From the NCBI RefSeq assembly GCF_000715075.1, contig NC_134087.1, positions 154,987,436-155,051,435 of the forward strand: a stretch of DNA of 64,000 nucleotides, written 5' to 3'. The notes beneath the pieces were generated by a model. That model had not been told where the DNA came from and did not search any database. It was given only the letters and a program-made list of their open reading frames with translations. This DNA is from Nicotiana tabacum. Lineage: Eukaryota > Streptophyta > Magnoliopsida > Solanales > Solanaceae. Positions 25,623 to 41,800 of the stretch are shown piece after piece (positions within the stretch are counted from its first letter, which is position 1; each line of letters starts with the position of its first letter). The position numbers and the translations under genes were made by a program.

Positions 25623-28600
25623 TTAGTTGTTTTTTGGTGTATCACTAGGCTGCACTTTGCCATCATCTCTTGAAGCTTTTTTAGAATTTGCTTCCTGGTT
25701 TGCTATGACTTTGTCACATAGGATCCAAAGCTGAAACTTGTCGCATAAGAAATTGAACCAGGAGACAATTTCAAACACTAGAAAGATGAAAGCGAGGCAG
25801 CCAGCGACTCCGTAATAAGCTGGTACCCAATAACTTTCGTCCAAATACATTATTCTTAGCCCTTTCACTATGTTGATACAACTTACGACAAGTAATGAAT
25901 ATCCAAGAAGATGATGGAACATGTTCCGATAATCGCGAAACTTACTATCATCGTCCGGTTTAAGTTTGAAAAACAGCATCTGTATGTGGTAAACCAAATG
26001 ATCAGAGACCTTTTGTTCATCAAGCGTGATAGTCGAAAATTTTAAGTTAAAGAGAGATCAAAAAATCAACTCGTTAAGAACATCAAAAGACAATTTATTC
26101 TATATTGCAATTCTTTTTATTGGTTTAAGTTCTCATAAAGTAATAATTTTGTGTTAATTTTAAACCGTAAAAATTAAAATAGCGGGTCCTTTTACAATAA
26201 TAATGTATAGATTTTACACCATCAGATTAAAGTGACCAACAACAATAATACATTATATATGACTGTCTGTATTAATTCTAATTTGATAACCTAGAAAATA
26301 ATTTTCTCCGTCAAATTGATGTGGACTTTGGCAGACCCAACTCGTGCATTACTCCAAACAGAATTACAAGGAAAGGGTGGATATTTGTCTAAACCTAGAA
26401 AATAATATAACTTGCTATCATCAATTAAACTACATTGACGGTAAGAATTAACTTTCGTGTGTTCTCTTAAGGGTGGCTTACAAGTTACATTGAGATTATG
26501 ATACGAAGATTACATAATAATGAATTTATTTAATAGATAAGCTTATATTGGTAAACATTTAGTTCAGCAGATTAAAGATGAGACATACGGAGATTTACTA
26601 ATTCTTGAGATTGCTAATTGGGGAAGAGAAAATGCAACTAAACTCGCGATAAAACAATATCCGACAAACCAAACGACTAATAAGAGCATAAAATGCCATG
26701 ATTAGCCACTCACTTGCGTATCATCTACTTTTGACGAATAAGTATAGGACACTAGAATAAAAATGATATTTTTTCCTTGTAAAATAACAACTTATGTGTT
26801 AAGTTGCTCATATTTTTTTTCGTATTTAAACATAATTAAATTTTAAATTTTTTATTTTAATTTAAATGAGATGATTTTAAACTATACAAATATTTATTAT
26901 TACTTATATTGGACCACAAATTTCAAAAATCTTTTTTTCTTTCCTACGTAATTTTTGTGCCTAGTCAAACAACGTCCCATAAATGAGGACAAAGGAAATA
27001 GTATTTAAATAAAAAGGGCTATTTGTGCCTATTAATTTGTGAAATACTGGCAAATTCTGAGTTTATCCTTAATATATATCGAGATTAAGAGAGAGAGAGA
27101 GAGTCTTACTTGTAGAGTGGCAAAAGTGAAAATGCAGATGCCAAAAATTCCATGTTTGGGAAAGGAGTAGTATTTGGATGCTCTGCCAAGCCATAGTCCG
27201 ACAGCCCAACCCGCTGATCCTACAAGGTATCCAACTGTCTGGCATGAAATATGGTAGCTTTTCCAACCCGAACAACGTAACGGGGACTCTCTGAAATTCC
27301 TTGCTATAAGCACACCAATGGGTAGCAATGTACCCCATCCTATGATATTTAATATTCCATGAACCTGCAAATTTATTATCAAATGATCAATAGATTCGGA
27401 TTTAAAATTTAAAGTTGGTGAGTTCCTACGGCAAACTCAAGCTATTATACAATGGTAATTGGATTCATAGTCAAATTTTTATAAATATTTAATGAATTTC
27501 TTAAATCATATACAAAGTTCAAATAAAAGCTATTGATAGTACCGGGTGAATAAAGTTCGTGGCACAAAACAGAAATTTATTAAGAGACCTTAAGAAAAGG
27601 AAAGAAGATCTTTTATATACATAGTCTATTTTTCTTGCTTTTGAAATGCAAAGTTGTTAACAAATTTAGTCAATTTCTTCTAACTTTTTTTCTTTTCAAT
27701 TGACAATATATCACTAATCATACACGGCCAAAAACTTCTCTTTTCATTTGTTATAAAAATTCAGTAATTTTACCTTAAAATATTAAGTAGTATGTAAAAG
27801 CCCAAAAAATTTAGAGGCCTAAAGTCATTGTCTCAGGAGGAAAACATAAATAGGCCATATTTAAGAAAATATTTCAGTTACCTAGCAGTAGTAGGTATTC
27901 TTCAAAAAAAGGCACTTAAATAATTATATTTTTAGCATGAAGCTATAAATATGGGCCCAGAATCACGATTTAAAAAATCTAAAGCATTCTAAGAAAAGAG
28001 AAATCCAAAGCAGTTTCGATTCTTCTCCTTAACTTCCTAAATTAACGCTGAACAATAATTTGACTAATTTTATATTATTTGATTTTTGATTCTTTCATAT
28101 TTGTATATTTAAATCTTAATGATATATAAAAAGTATATTAATTGACATTGTAAATATTTTACAAATATATTAAATATATATAGTGTATATTTAGAGTAAT
28201 TAAGTTTTATACAATAAAAATTCTACAAATATACTAGTATATGCATAGGTTTGTCCTTGAAGATTTTCATATTTATGGTATATTTCTAGTATAAAATATT
28301 TTATATCTTATACATACCATGAACATCCCACAAAAAAAAATCCAGCTAATCACATTATTAATATACAAAATATAAGCAAAAAATGTAGGCATGTTTAGTT
28401 GAAAATATATAAGGTATATTTGTCGTATATACATTATGAACAATTTAAATTTAATATATATATATATATATTGCTTGTTGTATAAAAATAAGTAAAAATA
28501 TTTAAATTTGATTTTTATATGCAAGAATGGAGATAAAAGGTAGCAACAATAAAGGAAGAGGGGCGAGTACCGTTACAAAAGAGTGAAAAAAAGGAAAGTT

Positions 28601-31600
28601 TTACTATAATGATGAGAGAGAAATGATATCAATATTATTAGAATAAAACTAACTCCTTAATCTAAGGGTCAGCTTATTTTTAAAATGTGCTAGAATTGTA
28701 AAAGAAATTGCCATTTATGGAATAAATGAAGAATAATATTATTAATGAAAATAATATTAAATAAAGGATTAGGCATGTAAAAATTTCTTTTAATATTTTT
28801 GGGTTTCAGCCGGCACGGGCTATTGAGTTCACATTAATCCATATGACATATGGTAGATTCTCCTATTATACATCAAGATTCGTTAATGTATAGCGATTTT
28901 TAGAATGTGTAAAAAAAATTCATTATAAGGGGTATTTACATCCTTCTAAGTGTTTATATTGGTCCATGCAGGTAACTTTATTGGTGCTCTACCGTCGCAC
29001 GATCTATAGCATCAAAATCTAGTAAGATATTTATAATTTTATTTATAGTGTTTAAGAGCACGGAGTTAATTTATATACTATAAACTTTTTAAAGAAAGTT
29101 TTAAAATTTCCTCCCTGCAGTTCATTTTATACATTTGAACTTATTTGACTAGACACATTTTTTTTTTCAAGATTGTATACAGAATTTGAGAAAGGAAAAA
29201 ATTGAAACTTAGGGTATTAAACAAGCTATGACATTTTCGTAACTATAAAATCATGATAATAAGAATAAAAACAAAAGTTTAAAATAAAATTATTCTCAAA
29301 GGAAGATTTGCATTTTTAGTCCCTCAAATGTTGGCCAATTTTTGTAGTGATCCTTCTAAGAATTGTCAAGCAAATTTAACCTTCAAGTAATTGAAATCTG
29401 CGCTTTTGATCCCCTGACTTATGAATCTTTTTAAATTAACAAATTATGTACCATGACAATCATTTGACTATACATGTATTATACTTAGTTTAATTTGTAT
29501 TGTAACTCCATATATAGTTCTAAAACTGATCTAAATGTAACATATTTCATATATAAAGGGATGAAAATTAAAATTACGGAAAAGGATCAAACCTATCTAT
29601 GTCATTTGGTAAAGGATTTAAAATTATCGTCCGTCCATTTTTGGTCAAAAAATACTCTCATGGTTATTTCTATTGCTAAAATTATCCCTTGATTTAATGG
29701 CAAAATCTGTGGGCCCCACTTTTAATGCGCTGGTAACATTTTATTGGGCCACGTGGCTTTTGGTTTCCGTCCATATATAGGGGTATAATATACCCGCCCC
29801 TTTTGACCTGCTTCTCTCTCGCCTACAGGTCAAATTCTATTAATCTATAGAAAAAGCTAACTATAAGGAGCTGATCTGTTTATGAAAATGGATGTGCTTT
29901 TAAGAGCCTGTTTGGATGAGCTGATTTGAAGTAGCTGATAAGCAGTAGGTGTTGAAAAGCAATTTTAAGTGCTGAGACTGATTTAATAAATAAGCAGTTA
30001 CGTGTTTGGGTACAAGTGCTGGAATTGATAATAAGTTGTTGTAGTATTTGATAAAAAAGTGCTGATAAACTCTTTTTCTGTTAAAATGACTTAAATAAAC
30101 TTAGAACTATTTACACTTAGAAGGGTGTAATTTCTTCAAAATTTTAGATTCCAAATCGATTCAAATACAAAATATTCTATTTATCATTTTATTTTAAATA
30201 CAACTATGCTTAGATAAGATAATTTTATGATAATCATATAATCATAAGTTACAATAATTAATAAATTGACAAAAAAAATTAAGTAAAAAATAAATATAAA
30301 TAGAACAAAATATTTGAAGAGAAACAATGTTTTCATCACCACAACACTTAGAAAGCAATATACCAAAAATTTGATATGTCCTTATTTATTACATACAATT
30401 CAAAGATTAATACACAATTACATAGATATAAATGTGCATAGGAATAGAGAATTTGCTTATCTTAAATAGTCAATGAGAATTGCATACTTAAAGAGGCACG
30501 AGAGGAGAGGGGGGGGGGGGGGGTTAGGTTGATAAAATACTTGAGGCAGTGAGTATCGATATAAGAATTTTGTTCTAAAAAGGAATATTTTAAGGATAAA
30601 ATAATAAAAACCTTGGTCAAACTTAAAGTGCTTATAAACTAAAATTTCATAAGCTGAGGGTGACCAGCTTATGGCTTTTGGCTTATTTTTGACTTATAAG
30701 CACTTTTAACTTTACCAAACACGTAGATAAGCAGAAAAATTTTATAAGCTAGTTTGACCAGCTTATAAGCTTAGCCAAACACCATGTAAGTGTGGAAAAA
30801 CAAGCCCTTTTTGTAATATTGCTACAATGTGCTCAAGATTTCCCTTAACCAGCCTTCAATATTTAAACAAATAAAAAGAGAAAAAGGTTCCTTCAAGTTT
30901 TACTCCATTCAAGCTCAACAAATGTTCTTCTTTTTTTCTTGTAAGTTACAGTTGTGTTTTATTTTCTGAATATTGCGAATGGAACTTCGAGGTCTAGTTT
31001 CAACCACATTTTTAACATGGAATTAGGTGAAACGTTGACAGCAAATTGAATGGGTATTGGTCAATGTCATGCATATGTTGACACCCATCTTTAGTACCTA
31101 AAATACGTCTTGACAAGAAACTGTATTTGGTTGAATTCGAAAGAACCAAGAAGAAGACAAATTGAATATATGGATTGAGTTTAATTAATAGCCTGTTTGG
31201 CCAAGCTTCTTTTTGGCCAAATTTTTTTTTTTGGCCAAAAGCACTTTTGGTCAAAAATTGAGGTGTTTGGCCAAGTTTTTGGAAGGAAAAAAAAGTGCTT
31301 TTGGAGAGAAGCAAAAACAGTTTTGGAGAAGAGAAAAAGTAGTTTCTCTCCAAAAACACTTTTTTGAGAAGCACTTTGAGAAAAATACACTTAGAAGCAG
31401 TTTTTTAAAGCTTGGCCAAACACTAATTGCTGCTCAGAGGTGTTTTTCAAACTAATTGGCCAAACACAAACTGTTTCTCATCAAAAGTACTTTTGAGAAA
31501 AGCACTTTTGAAAAACAGCACTTCTCAAAATAAGCTAAACGTGTTATAAATGTTGTGAATCTTTTCGGTGGAAAGAAGAAAAAGGGAGGAAAAAAGTGAT

Positions 31601-32871
31601 TGAGTCTCTAACTATGTTTTAATGGTGGAAATTCAAGAGATGGAGTGCTTCCTTTGGCAGGAGAAAGAAGGAAGAGGGAGGGTATAAAACGCATATATCC
31701 AAAGTAATTGGGGCGGGTAACATTACCCGTATGTTATTGCCAACGCATTAAAGCAGGGCCCACCAGGGTATTTTTGAACCAAAAATTAGACATAGGATAA
31801 TTTTAAATCATTTACCAAACGATACGTAGTTTGACAATAATTGAGAGTCCAAAAGTGTTATTATCCTATTTCTAAATATAAGAAATGTATGTTCTCTTTT
31901 AAACATGCTAATAAGGAAAGAAATTTACATAAAATAAAAGAAAAGGGATAACAGCGTAACCTTTTTCGTTATCGCTTTCTTCTTCTTCTTCTTGCATTTT
32001 ATTATGCAAATACATGCGTTGACCAATATAATAAGCTTGTTTTTTAACCAGAAAGTCCTTTTAGTGTAGTTAGTAGAATTTCTCTCTAAAGTTACATAAA
32101 ATGGGTGCTTTCTATAATTGGGCATGACAAAGAGATAAATCAAGGGGAAACTAAAAAAAAAACTCAAAAGTAAGAGAAGCTTAGGCTTACTTGTCTTATG
32201 AGGTGAGATGTATGAACTCTATTGCCTCGACCTTTACCAGTCATCAAGTTAATTGTCTCAGTACTATCATAATTCCTGAGTTCTTTAGCATGCATCTTTG
32301 GTTCCTTCCCTACTGCATCCATATCAACTCCAACTTGCCACACATGATTTAATCTCGACAAATCATATTTAAATGGATCAAGAACAATAGTTGCTTCTAT
32401 GACATGATACTGAAGATAATCAATGTAACTAAAATTAAAATTGCTAATGTTCAAGTCAATTGGTGAAGGCAAGAGTTGACAACCTAACTTTGTATAGGTG
32501 GTGACGTTGTAAGTATCCCAAAGTAAATTGCTATTGTTCTTGATACCAATGAGGGCTTGTGTGCCAACCATTCTAGCTTCTGGACCAGGGTTCAAACCCC
32601 AGGCTAGCCACCCTGTTTCTTTTTCTAACTTAGCTCCCACCATTATGTCGAGCCTACGAGATTTTTCCTTTAGCTTCATGGCTATTTCAACTCCGTTGCT
32701 TTCTTGATATCGCTTGCAAAATGTTACTACTAGATTTCTCCGCTTCGCTTCTGACAAGAATCCCTCTGTGCAACTATGAGCATTAGTTGTACTGAATGAA
32801 AATACTGATAAAAACAAGAAAAGGACGACTGCAAATATCAAGGAGCGAGCTGGTGGTGGCATTTTTATCAT
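25623..32871 (-). CDS. Cytochrome b561 and DOMON domain-containing protein, three exons
   Basis: Exons are 32871-32191, 27364-27110 and 25979-25623 (681, 255 and 357 nt), all joined in phase 0 with donors GTAAGC and GTAAGA and acceptors TTTGCAG and ACATACAG. The 430-aa product has a signal peptide (to about residue 31), a DOMON (DUF568) domain with ETGWLAWGLNP and MVGTQALIG, then a b561 core. Likely haem-ligand histidines are H229 (VHGILN), H265 (SYHIS), H298 (FPKHGIFG) and H334 (MFHHLLGYS). A charged C-terminal tail follows. The family is thought to move electrons across a membrane, often with ascorbate as donor, with the DOMON on the apoplastic side. ATGs at 32871 and 32862 are both possible starts. 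No break is seen. Confidence 0.92.
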
Positions 32872-35800
32872 TGTTTAATGTTATGTGTATAATACCTAGT
32901 TCTTCTAAGTATATATAATTATCAAGGAATTAAATAAGTGTATTAATTTTACATATAGTACTGTGAGAAGGTGGAGTTGAAAGCAAGTAATGTACATATT
33001 CTTTTTTCATTTGTCATGATTTTTTACTTTAAGGATGAAAGGTTGTGAAACTAGCTAGTGTTCTGATTACTATTCCATTAATTCCTCACACTTTACTTCT
33101 TTTTTCGCGGCTTTTCTTGCTCACAACGCCATTAAAAAAGTGAGATGCCTCACCTCTAGTTTTGGTGTGATAAAGACTCAGAGGGAAATGTGTTTCACGA
33201 TATATAAGGGAAGGAGTAGAACTCAAGGTACAAGAATCGCTTCTTACCTAAAGAAAATGTTAAAGCAAAACAGACGGGAAATGTTTGAGTACGTGCTTTG
33301 CGCGTGTACCTTATATTCATGAGTACTGATGAAATCTACACTAATTGAGAAGGAATTCACACATGCAACAGAAATGATGAAGAAGAAGAAGAGAGAAATG
33401 AGAGATACAGAGGTCGTTAGGAAGAAGAGTCAATTCAGCTCATTACAAAGAGGTGGTCCCCTCTTATACAGTATTAATCACCTCTTAACTATCTAATACA
33501 AGAATTACACTGTAGTCCCCTAACTAGCTACTTAGTGCACTTCTAGCTCACATAACAATACTGCCCTTCAAGCTGGGGGTTGAAACAGATTCAGCACCCC
33601 AAGCTTGGACAAGAGAAAGTGATGCTGAGAAGACCCTAATCCTTTGGTCATAAGATCAGCTAACTGCAAATTGGTGGAAATGTATTGTGGTGCCAACTGC
33701 CCATTCTTGATTTTTTCTCTTATAAAATGACAATCGATCTCAATATGTGTAGTACGTTCATGGAATATAGGATTAGCAACTATTTGTAGAGCTGCTTTAC
33801 TATCACAATGCAGTGACACTAGCTGCTGAACCTGGACCTATAGTTCCTTAAGCAATCCTAGTAACCATGTGATTTCTGCTGCTGTTGCCGCTGCTAATAA
33901 ACTCATGTACTCAGCTTCTGCAGAGCTTCGACTGACAGTCTGTTGCTTCTTGGACTTCCATGAGAATAAAGAATTCCCCAATTTGACGACATACCCTGTG
34001 ATAGACCTCCTAGTATTAGGACAAGAAGCCCAGTCTGAATCACAATAGGCAGAAAATGTATCAATAGGTCCTGCTTCAAGCAAAATCCCAAGGCCTGGTG
34101 CTGCCTTTACATATCTCACTACTCTCAGTATTGCATCCCAATGAAATTGCTTTGGTTGCTACATAAACTGACTAAGTACCTACATAACAAAACTCATGTC
34201 TGGTCTGGTGATGGTCAGGTAAAGTAGTTTACCAGTCAATTTTTGATAACTCCCTATGTCCTCAAGTTCTGCATCTCCATTTACCTCTACATGCTTATCA
34301 TACTCAATAGTTGTCAACTTCTGATTGAGCTCTATTGGAGTAGAGATGGATTTAGCTCCTGCAAGTCCAACTTCTGATATCAACTGGAGTGCATATTTTC
34401 TTTGTGTAAGTAGGATCCCCTTCTTTGATCTCAAAACTTCAATGCCAAGAAAGTACCTTAACTCCCCTAGGTCCTTAACCTTAAAAGAGTTCTGTAATGT
34501 CTGCTTGGCTTCCTTTATAAGCTTTGCACTACTTCTAGTAATAAGCAAGTCATCCATATATACTAAGATAACAACAATGTCTGATGTTGTGTTCTTAGTG
34601 AAGAGTGAATGATCGGAAGCACTCTGATGATACCTTGCCTTCACCAAAGATTCAGTCAACTTGATATTCCATTATCTTGAAGCCTGCTTAAGACCATATA
34701 GTGATTTAAGTAGTTTGCAGACCTTATACTCCCCTTGTCTCTGGAAACCTTGTAGCAGTTCCATGTAGATATCTTCATAGAGATCCCCTTGCAAGAAAGC
34801 ATTATTCACATCCATTTGGAAAAGATTCCATCATCTAGAGGCTGCTATGCTAATGATTGTTCTCACAGTAACCATTTTTGCCACTGGAGAAAAAGTCTCA
34901 TGATAGTCCAACCCTTCTTGCTGTGTATAACCCTTTACTACTAATCTAGCCTTGTACCTTTCTATTTCCCCATTTACTTTATACTTTATGTTAAACACCC
35001 ACTTGGATCCTATAGCCCTCTTTCCTGCAGACAGATCAACAATGCTCCATGTTGCATTATCTTCAAGGGCATTGATCTCTTGTGACATAGCTTCTACCCA
35101 GTTTGGGTCCTGACATGCTTCTTTAAAGCTCTTTGGTTCAATTGCTGCAGAGAACATTCCCAAGTAAGCTTGGTAATGTGTTGACAGATGAGAATATGAG
35201 ATACTGTTGGAAATGCAATGAGGATGTTTTTGAGTGTTTGAGCTTGTAACATAATCTTTTAGCCATATGGAGGGCCTAGTAGTCCTGTTAGATTTTCTGA
35301 CACCAGCTATTTCAGTAGCCACATGTTCAGTGAGTGACTGGCCTGGAGTTGGATCTATGCCTGACTACACATCAATGGTTTCTGTGAGATCAATAGTGTC
35401 AGCTGAATCCACTGCATCTTCAATTGAATCCAATGTCTAAGTGTCTGATGTAGCTGTTGGTTCCATGACTGGTGCTTGGGCTGCTTCAATTTGATCATGT
35501 GCTGTGGAGGAGTTTGATTCCTTAGTGGTGGTCTGAACTTCACTAGAGGATCTCTGCAGTGAGTGTTCAGGTAAAAAATCATTTGGTATAAGAGGCTTAC
35601 ATGGAAACAAATCTTCAGTGATTTGAGTTCCTTCCTTGAAAGGGAACACTTGTTCTCTGAATGACACATCTCTACTGATGAACACTTTTCTAGCATCCAA
35701 GTCAAACAATCTGTACCCCTTCTGTGTCTCAGAGTATCCTATAAGAACTGACTTTCTTGCTCTTGGACTGAATTTGTCACCACCTGGTAAGTTGATTGCA

Positions 35801-38800
35801 AAACACAAATAACCAAACACCCTTAAGTGCTCTATCTTTGATGGTTTGTTATGCAACATTTCATATGGACATTTCCCTTGCAATACTCTTGTGGGCAGTT
35901 TATTAATCAAGTATACTGCTTTCCTCACACAATCACCCTAGAATCTCATTGCTACTGAGCTTTGAAACATTAGTGCCTTTGCAACTTCTAGGATATGTCT
36001 ATGTTTCCTCTTCACTGTGCCATTTTGCTGAGGTGTATATGGACAACTACTCTGATGTATAATTCCTAGAGATGCTAGCAACTCATTGCATTGAGAATTA
36101 AAAAATTCACTACCATTATCAGACCTCAATACTTTCACATTAATATCAAACTGATTTTTTTATCATAACAAGAAAGTTCTTTATTACAACCAACACTTCA
36201 CACTTTGATTGAATCAAGCACACCCAGGTATATCTACTGTAATCATCCATAATGGTATCAAAGTAGTGTTTTCTATCATATGAGGGTACCTTATGAGATC
36301 CCCAAACATCTAGGTGGATGAGTTGAAAAGAACACTCTGAGCTATTATTACGTGAAGGAAACTTTAACCTATACTGCTAGCTAATGGACACACATTACAA
36401 TTTTCTTGTACCTACATGTCCACTTTATTCTTCAATTCTGGGATATGCTGCATTGACTTCAGAGATGCATGGCCTAATCTCAGGTGCCAGAGTTTACTTT
36501 CAGCTCCTTTATTCACCAAGAAACCTGCTACAACTACTGTTATGTTCTCCTTCAGCAAGTATAGTCCATTGTGTTCTCTACCAATGCATATCGCCCTGCC
36601 ACTGTAAAGATCCTGAAACATACAAAAATCAGGAAAGAATGAGGCTGAGCAACTGAGATCTTTGGTGAGCTTTGACATAGAAAACAAATTAAATTTAAAA
36701 TCTGGTACATATAAGACATTTTTAACTGTCTTATTTCCCAGTATAGATGCTTCCCCAGTGTGAGTTATTTGTGCCTTATTTCCTGTGGGCAATTGCACCT
36801 CACTCCTTGATCATCAGTTCTTCTCATATTATTAGAATATCCTTAGTATATATGACATGATGAGTTTGCTCCTATATCTATTACCCAATCAAAATCACAC
36901 ATACCTGTATTTGCCAATAAGGAAATTATACAAGTCATGTTAGTAGAGCATTCTGGTGTTGCTGATTTTGACAAAAGTTGAACAAGCTGCTTGTATTGTT
37001 CTTTAGTGAAGAACTGTCCATTCCCCTGCAGAACAGCTGCTACCTTATTTTCCTCATTGTTCACATTCACATTGTAGATATAGACCTTTCCTTCTCTAGT
37101 CTGATTTTTCCTCTTGCTCTTGAAATCAGTTGGATAACCAATTATCTTAAAACAATTCTCCTTAAGGTGACCTTTGTAGCCGCAATACTCACAAATGATT
37201 CCTGGCCTTTTACCTCTAAAATCTGGACCTTTTCCTGCTAATATAGTGAGTGGTTCCTTATGTGTATCAACCACTCCTAGGGCTCTTTGGTTTTCTTCCT
37301 GAGTAACTATTGCATAAGCTTCATTAACAGTCACAACATGTCTCTTTGCTAGTACATCACTCCTTATGTTACTGTAAGTTTCATTTAATCCCATAAGAAA
37401 CTGTAGTACACGTTGTGATCTTAAATATTCAATTGAAGGTCTAGCCTCCTAACAGTCACATAAAGACAGGGGCACCAACACATCTAATTCATCCCATAAA
37501 TCCTTCATTTTAAAAAAATACGAAGTTACAGAATTAGTACATTGTCTCAATGTCGCTATAACTGTCCAAAGATGATAGATTCTAGTTAGATCTGATCTAT
37601 CAAACCTCTCCTGGAAATCACTCCATACCTTTCTCGTATTTGAAGCATAAACAATGCTTGGCATCAACTTATTTGATACAGTACTCCCGATCTAGGACAA
37701 AACTATTGCATTGAATTTTTCCCATTTGTTATGATAATTCGCCTCTCTATATGTGCTCTTCACACAGGTTCCGTCTACAAACCCTAGTTTACTCTTTCCC
37801 CGGAGTGCCAATTTCATCGCCCTGCTCCATAGTGCGTAATTGTATGGCCCTGTGAGTTTGAGCGGTATTAGAACAAGTCTAGGAGCATCTGAGGGTTGCA
37901 AAAACAGCGGATGATTATGATCCAGTGAAGAAACTTCATTTTCGGCCATGGATGAACAGATCAGAGTTCAGTTGAGCTACAGTCAAGCTTTGATTCTACA
38001 AATTTCTTTCTAATTCTGATGGATCTGTGATCGACGCTCTGATACCATGATGAAATCTACACTAATTGAGAAGGAATTCACATATGCAACAGAAATGGTG
38101 AAGAAGAAGAAGAGAGAAATGAGAGATACAGAGGTTGTTAGGAAGAAGAGCTCAATTCAGCTCATTACAAAGAGGTCGTCCCCTCTTATACAGTATTAAC
38201 CGCCTCTTAACTAACTAATACAAGAATTACACTTTAGTCCCCTAACTAGCTACTTAGTGCACTTCTAGCTCACATAACTTTAAGTACAGAACTTTTAAAT
38301 ATTTCATATCTATATTAACCAATGTGTATGAGTGACTAAAAATATTACAAGAAAAAATATAAGGTCCTTAAAATGATGAATATTAATTCTATTTAGCTAG
38401 CTTAAAAGAAGAAATCATGTCCTACATAAATCCTCATATGCTTTATTATGATTTTTCACTTTGCCCCCACTTATCCAAGTTATTCAATTGTCTTCTTTAG
38501 TTTTGGATTAATTAGTATATGCTTGATATAAATAAGTAAAATGATAAAATCGTATTGGTATATCTCTTTATCTCCTATTAAATTAGATTATTTGAATCCG
38601 AAGTACAATTGTCAAGTTTTCTTTCAAAAGTTATTTGTCAACTTGAAAAATAAACTTACTTATATGATGAAGTTAAAAAAGAATTAAATTTTGAATATTT
38701 TCTCTAATTAGTTAATTAAGAGCTCAATTATTTGTTCATTTTAATATCAAAATTTTGCTGCCTTTATTAGTTTTCAAATTATGGACAGGCTGTTTGATTA

Positions 38801-41800
38801 TACTTTTGGCCGTTTCCTTCCATTGTATTATATGCACATCCTTTCGGAAATATAATACGTAAACATTTAGATTCTTGACATCATAATATTATTGTATTAT
38901 ATAAGCCAAACTTAATTGATTTTGATGTCCTAGGACATCAGATTTTTTTGTGTAGTTCAAATATGGAAAACTTAATTAAATAAAGTTTTAGTTGACTTTA
39001 AAATGCTACATATTAGGGAAATAATTAAATGACTATTTTTTCTAGTGTGAACATTATCTTAAAGGGGTAAAAAAGACGAACGCATTTCGCTAAAGGACTT
39101 CATGCTTTTAATATAGTATAGACTTGTAACGATCCGACCGGTCGTTTTGAGCTCTAGCGCGTCGTTCGACAGTTTGAGGCCATGAGTAGCTTCACTTCAG
39201 GTATTATGACTTGTGCGCATGGTCAGAATTGAATTCCAGTAAGTTTGGAGTTGATTTGGAAAGAAAAATTCTCATTTCGGAAGCTTTAAGTTGAAAGAAT
39301 TGACTAAGATTGGATTTTTGAGTAAACGACCTCGAAATCGGGATCTGAAGGTTCCAGTAGGTTCGTATGCTGATTTCGAACTTGGGCGTATGCCCGGATC
39401 GGGTTTTGGATGACCCGAGAGCGTTTTGGAGCCTATTGTGGAAGTTAGCATTTTGGAAGAAATTTCATGAGTTTGGATTGAAGCGCATTTCAGTGTAATC
39501 GATGTCCGTTTGGAATTCCGAGTCTGGGAATAGTTCCGTATGCTGATTCTGGCATTGGGAGCGCGATCAGAAGCGAATTCGGAGGTCCATAGGTCATTTT
39601 GAAGTCATATGGCTAAAGATAGAAATTTGAAGGTTTTTGAGAAGTTTGACAGGAAGTGGACTTTTTGATATCGGAGTCGGATTCCGATTCCGGAAGTTGG
39701 AGTAGGTCCATAATGTCAAATATGACTTGTGTGCAAAATTTGAGGTCAATCGGATGTAATTTGATAGGTTTAAACATCGAAAGTTGAAGTTTGAAATTCT
39801 AAAGTTCATAAAGCTTGGATTGGAGGTCGATTCATGATTTTGGCGTTGTTTGATATGATTTGAGGCCTCGAGCAAGTCCGTAATGTGTTTTGGGATTGAA
39901 TGGTATGATTGGTTGGGGTCCCGGGGGCCTCGGGTGGATTCCGCGTGGTTAACGGATCAAAAATAGAATTTTTGGAAGGTTGAGGTTGCTCGTTGCTGTC
40001 ATAACTGCACCTACGAGAAATTGGCCGCAGGTGCAGAGCCGTAAAAGCGACCAGAAGAGCCGCATATGCGGTATTGGCGGAGGAGAACTGGGACTGCAGA
40101 TGTGGTCGTTTTGCCGCAGATGCGGGACCGCACCTGCGGTGGAGAAGACGCAGAAGCGGAAAAGGGCAGCCTGGTGAGGAACCGTAGAAGCGGTATTTGA
40201 ACCGCACCTGCGGAACCACAGAAGCGGCCAAGAGACCGCAGGTGCGGAAAGTGCTGGAGGTAGTGGGTTGTTTTAAAGTCGGATTTTTGCCATTTCCTCT
40301 CATATTTTCTTGGCTTGGGTGATTCTTGGAGGGTTTCAAGAGAGGATTTTCATCATCAATGATAAGGTAAGCTATCCCCCCACCTATCTTGAGTTAAATA
40401 CATGATTATATACGGATTTGGGCATGAAAATTTGTAGAAAACTTGAGGTTTGAGGGACAACCTAGAAAATTGATATTTTGGGAATTTGACCATGATTTTT
40501 GGGTATTGAATTAAGATAAAATCATATATTTGAGTTCTTGAGTTCATGGGTAAACTTTATCTTCGAAAAATTTAGGAATCCGGGCACGTGGGCCCGAGGG
40601 CAATTTTATCAACTTTTCGATCGGGGTTAGGAATTTCTATAAATTGGATTGTAATGAGTAATTGAACATATATTAATGGGTTTGCATAATCATCGGCTAG
40701 TTTTGGAGCATTGTGCATCGATTCGAGTCTTCGGAAGAACGTGGAATGCCGGTTATGGATTTTCGGAGCGAGGTGAGTCTCCTTTCTAACCTTGTAAGAG
40801 GAAATTGTCCCCATAGATGAGTTAATTGATTATGTGCTCTTATTTGTGGGGTCTACGTACGCACGAGGTGACGAAAGTCAGTGCGTAGCTACTATTATGC
40901 TATTGTCCAGGTAGTCTAGGACCCAAAAGCATGCTATACGTGGATTAACTGTAAACTTATTGACAACTTGAATTGCTTAAATCACATCGAATTAGTAAAT
41001 GAATTTCTAAAAGGATTAAACTTTATTTTCTTAAATTGTTAAAAGAGAATTGGCTTTTATTTGGATAATGTTCCCCGATAAATTCGTAATTGGCTATTAA
41101 GCATGTATTTCTATGTGTACCTGGGTCGCATGTAGGATTCGCGAGCAGCGTATTTGTTTATTTATGTTGACCGTGTCGCAGGTATGATGCGCGAGTGGGG
41201 TAATAGATGCATCTATTGTTCGCGCTGTTCGACCCTCGGCAGTGCACATTTTACATCTCTATTGGATCGGGCCGTACGACCTCGACAGTATTTGTGCATG
41301 CTTGTAGTGCTTGCCTTGAGACTTATTGATATTGATATTTGCTCTCCCCGACTTGAGATATTTGAAAACTAGTGGATTTTGAATCCGGAGACTTTTAATA
41401 TAAAAAGGAACTTTCACCTGTTCGTGACTTACTTGAAATTTCTGTCATTCTTAATAAATCCATGAGTATTCGCATTAATAATATATCATTATTTGGACCA
41501 CTAGTAAGTGCCGAAGTCGACCATCTCGTCTCTACTTCTTCGAGATTATATGGGAGACTCATTGGGTACACATTATTTTCGTACTCATACTACACTTCTG
41601 TGCATTTTTGTTGCACAGGCACATACGTCTCTAGTGGCCTACTGGGCGTAGTAGCATGGTTGATACGGAGACTTGGGTGAGTTTAACTTCTCAAGGCAAC
41701 CCGCAGCCAGCAGAGTCTCCTTCAGTTTTCTGTAATTATTTTCTGTCCAATATTGTATTCCGGATAGTTGTTGTATTTTATTTCTTTCTTAGTAAATGTT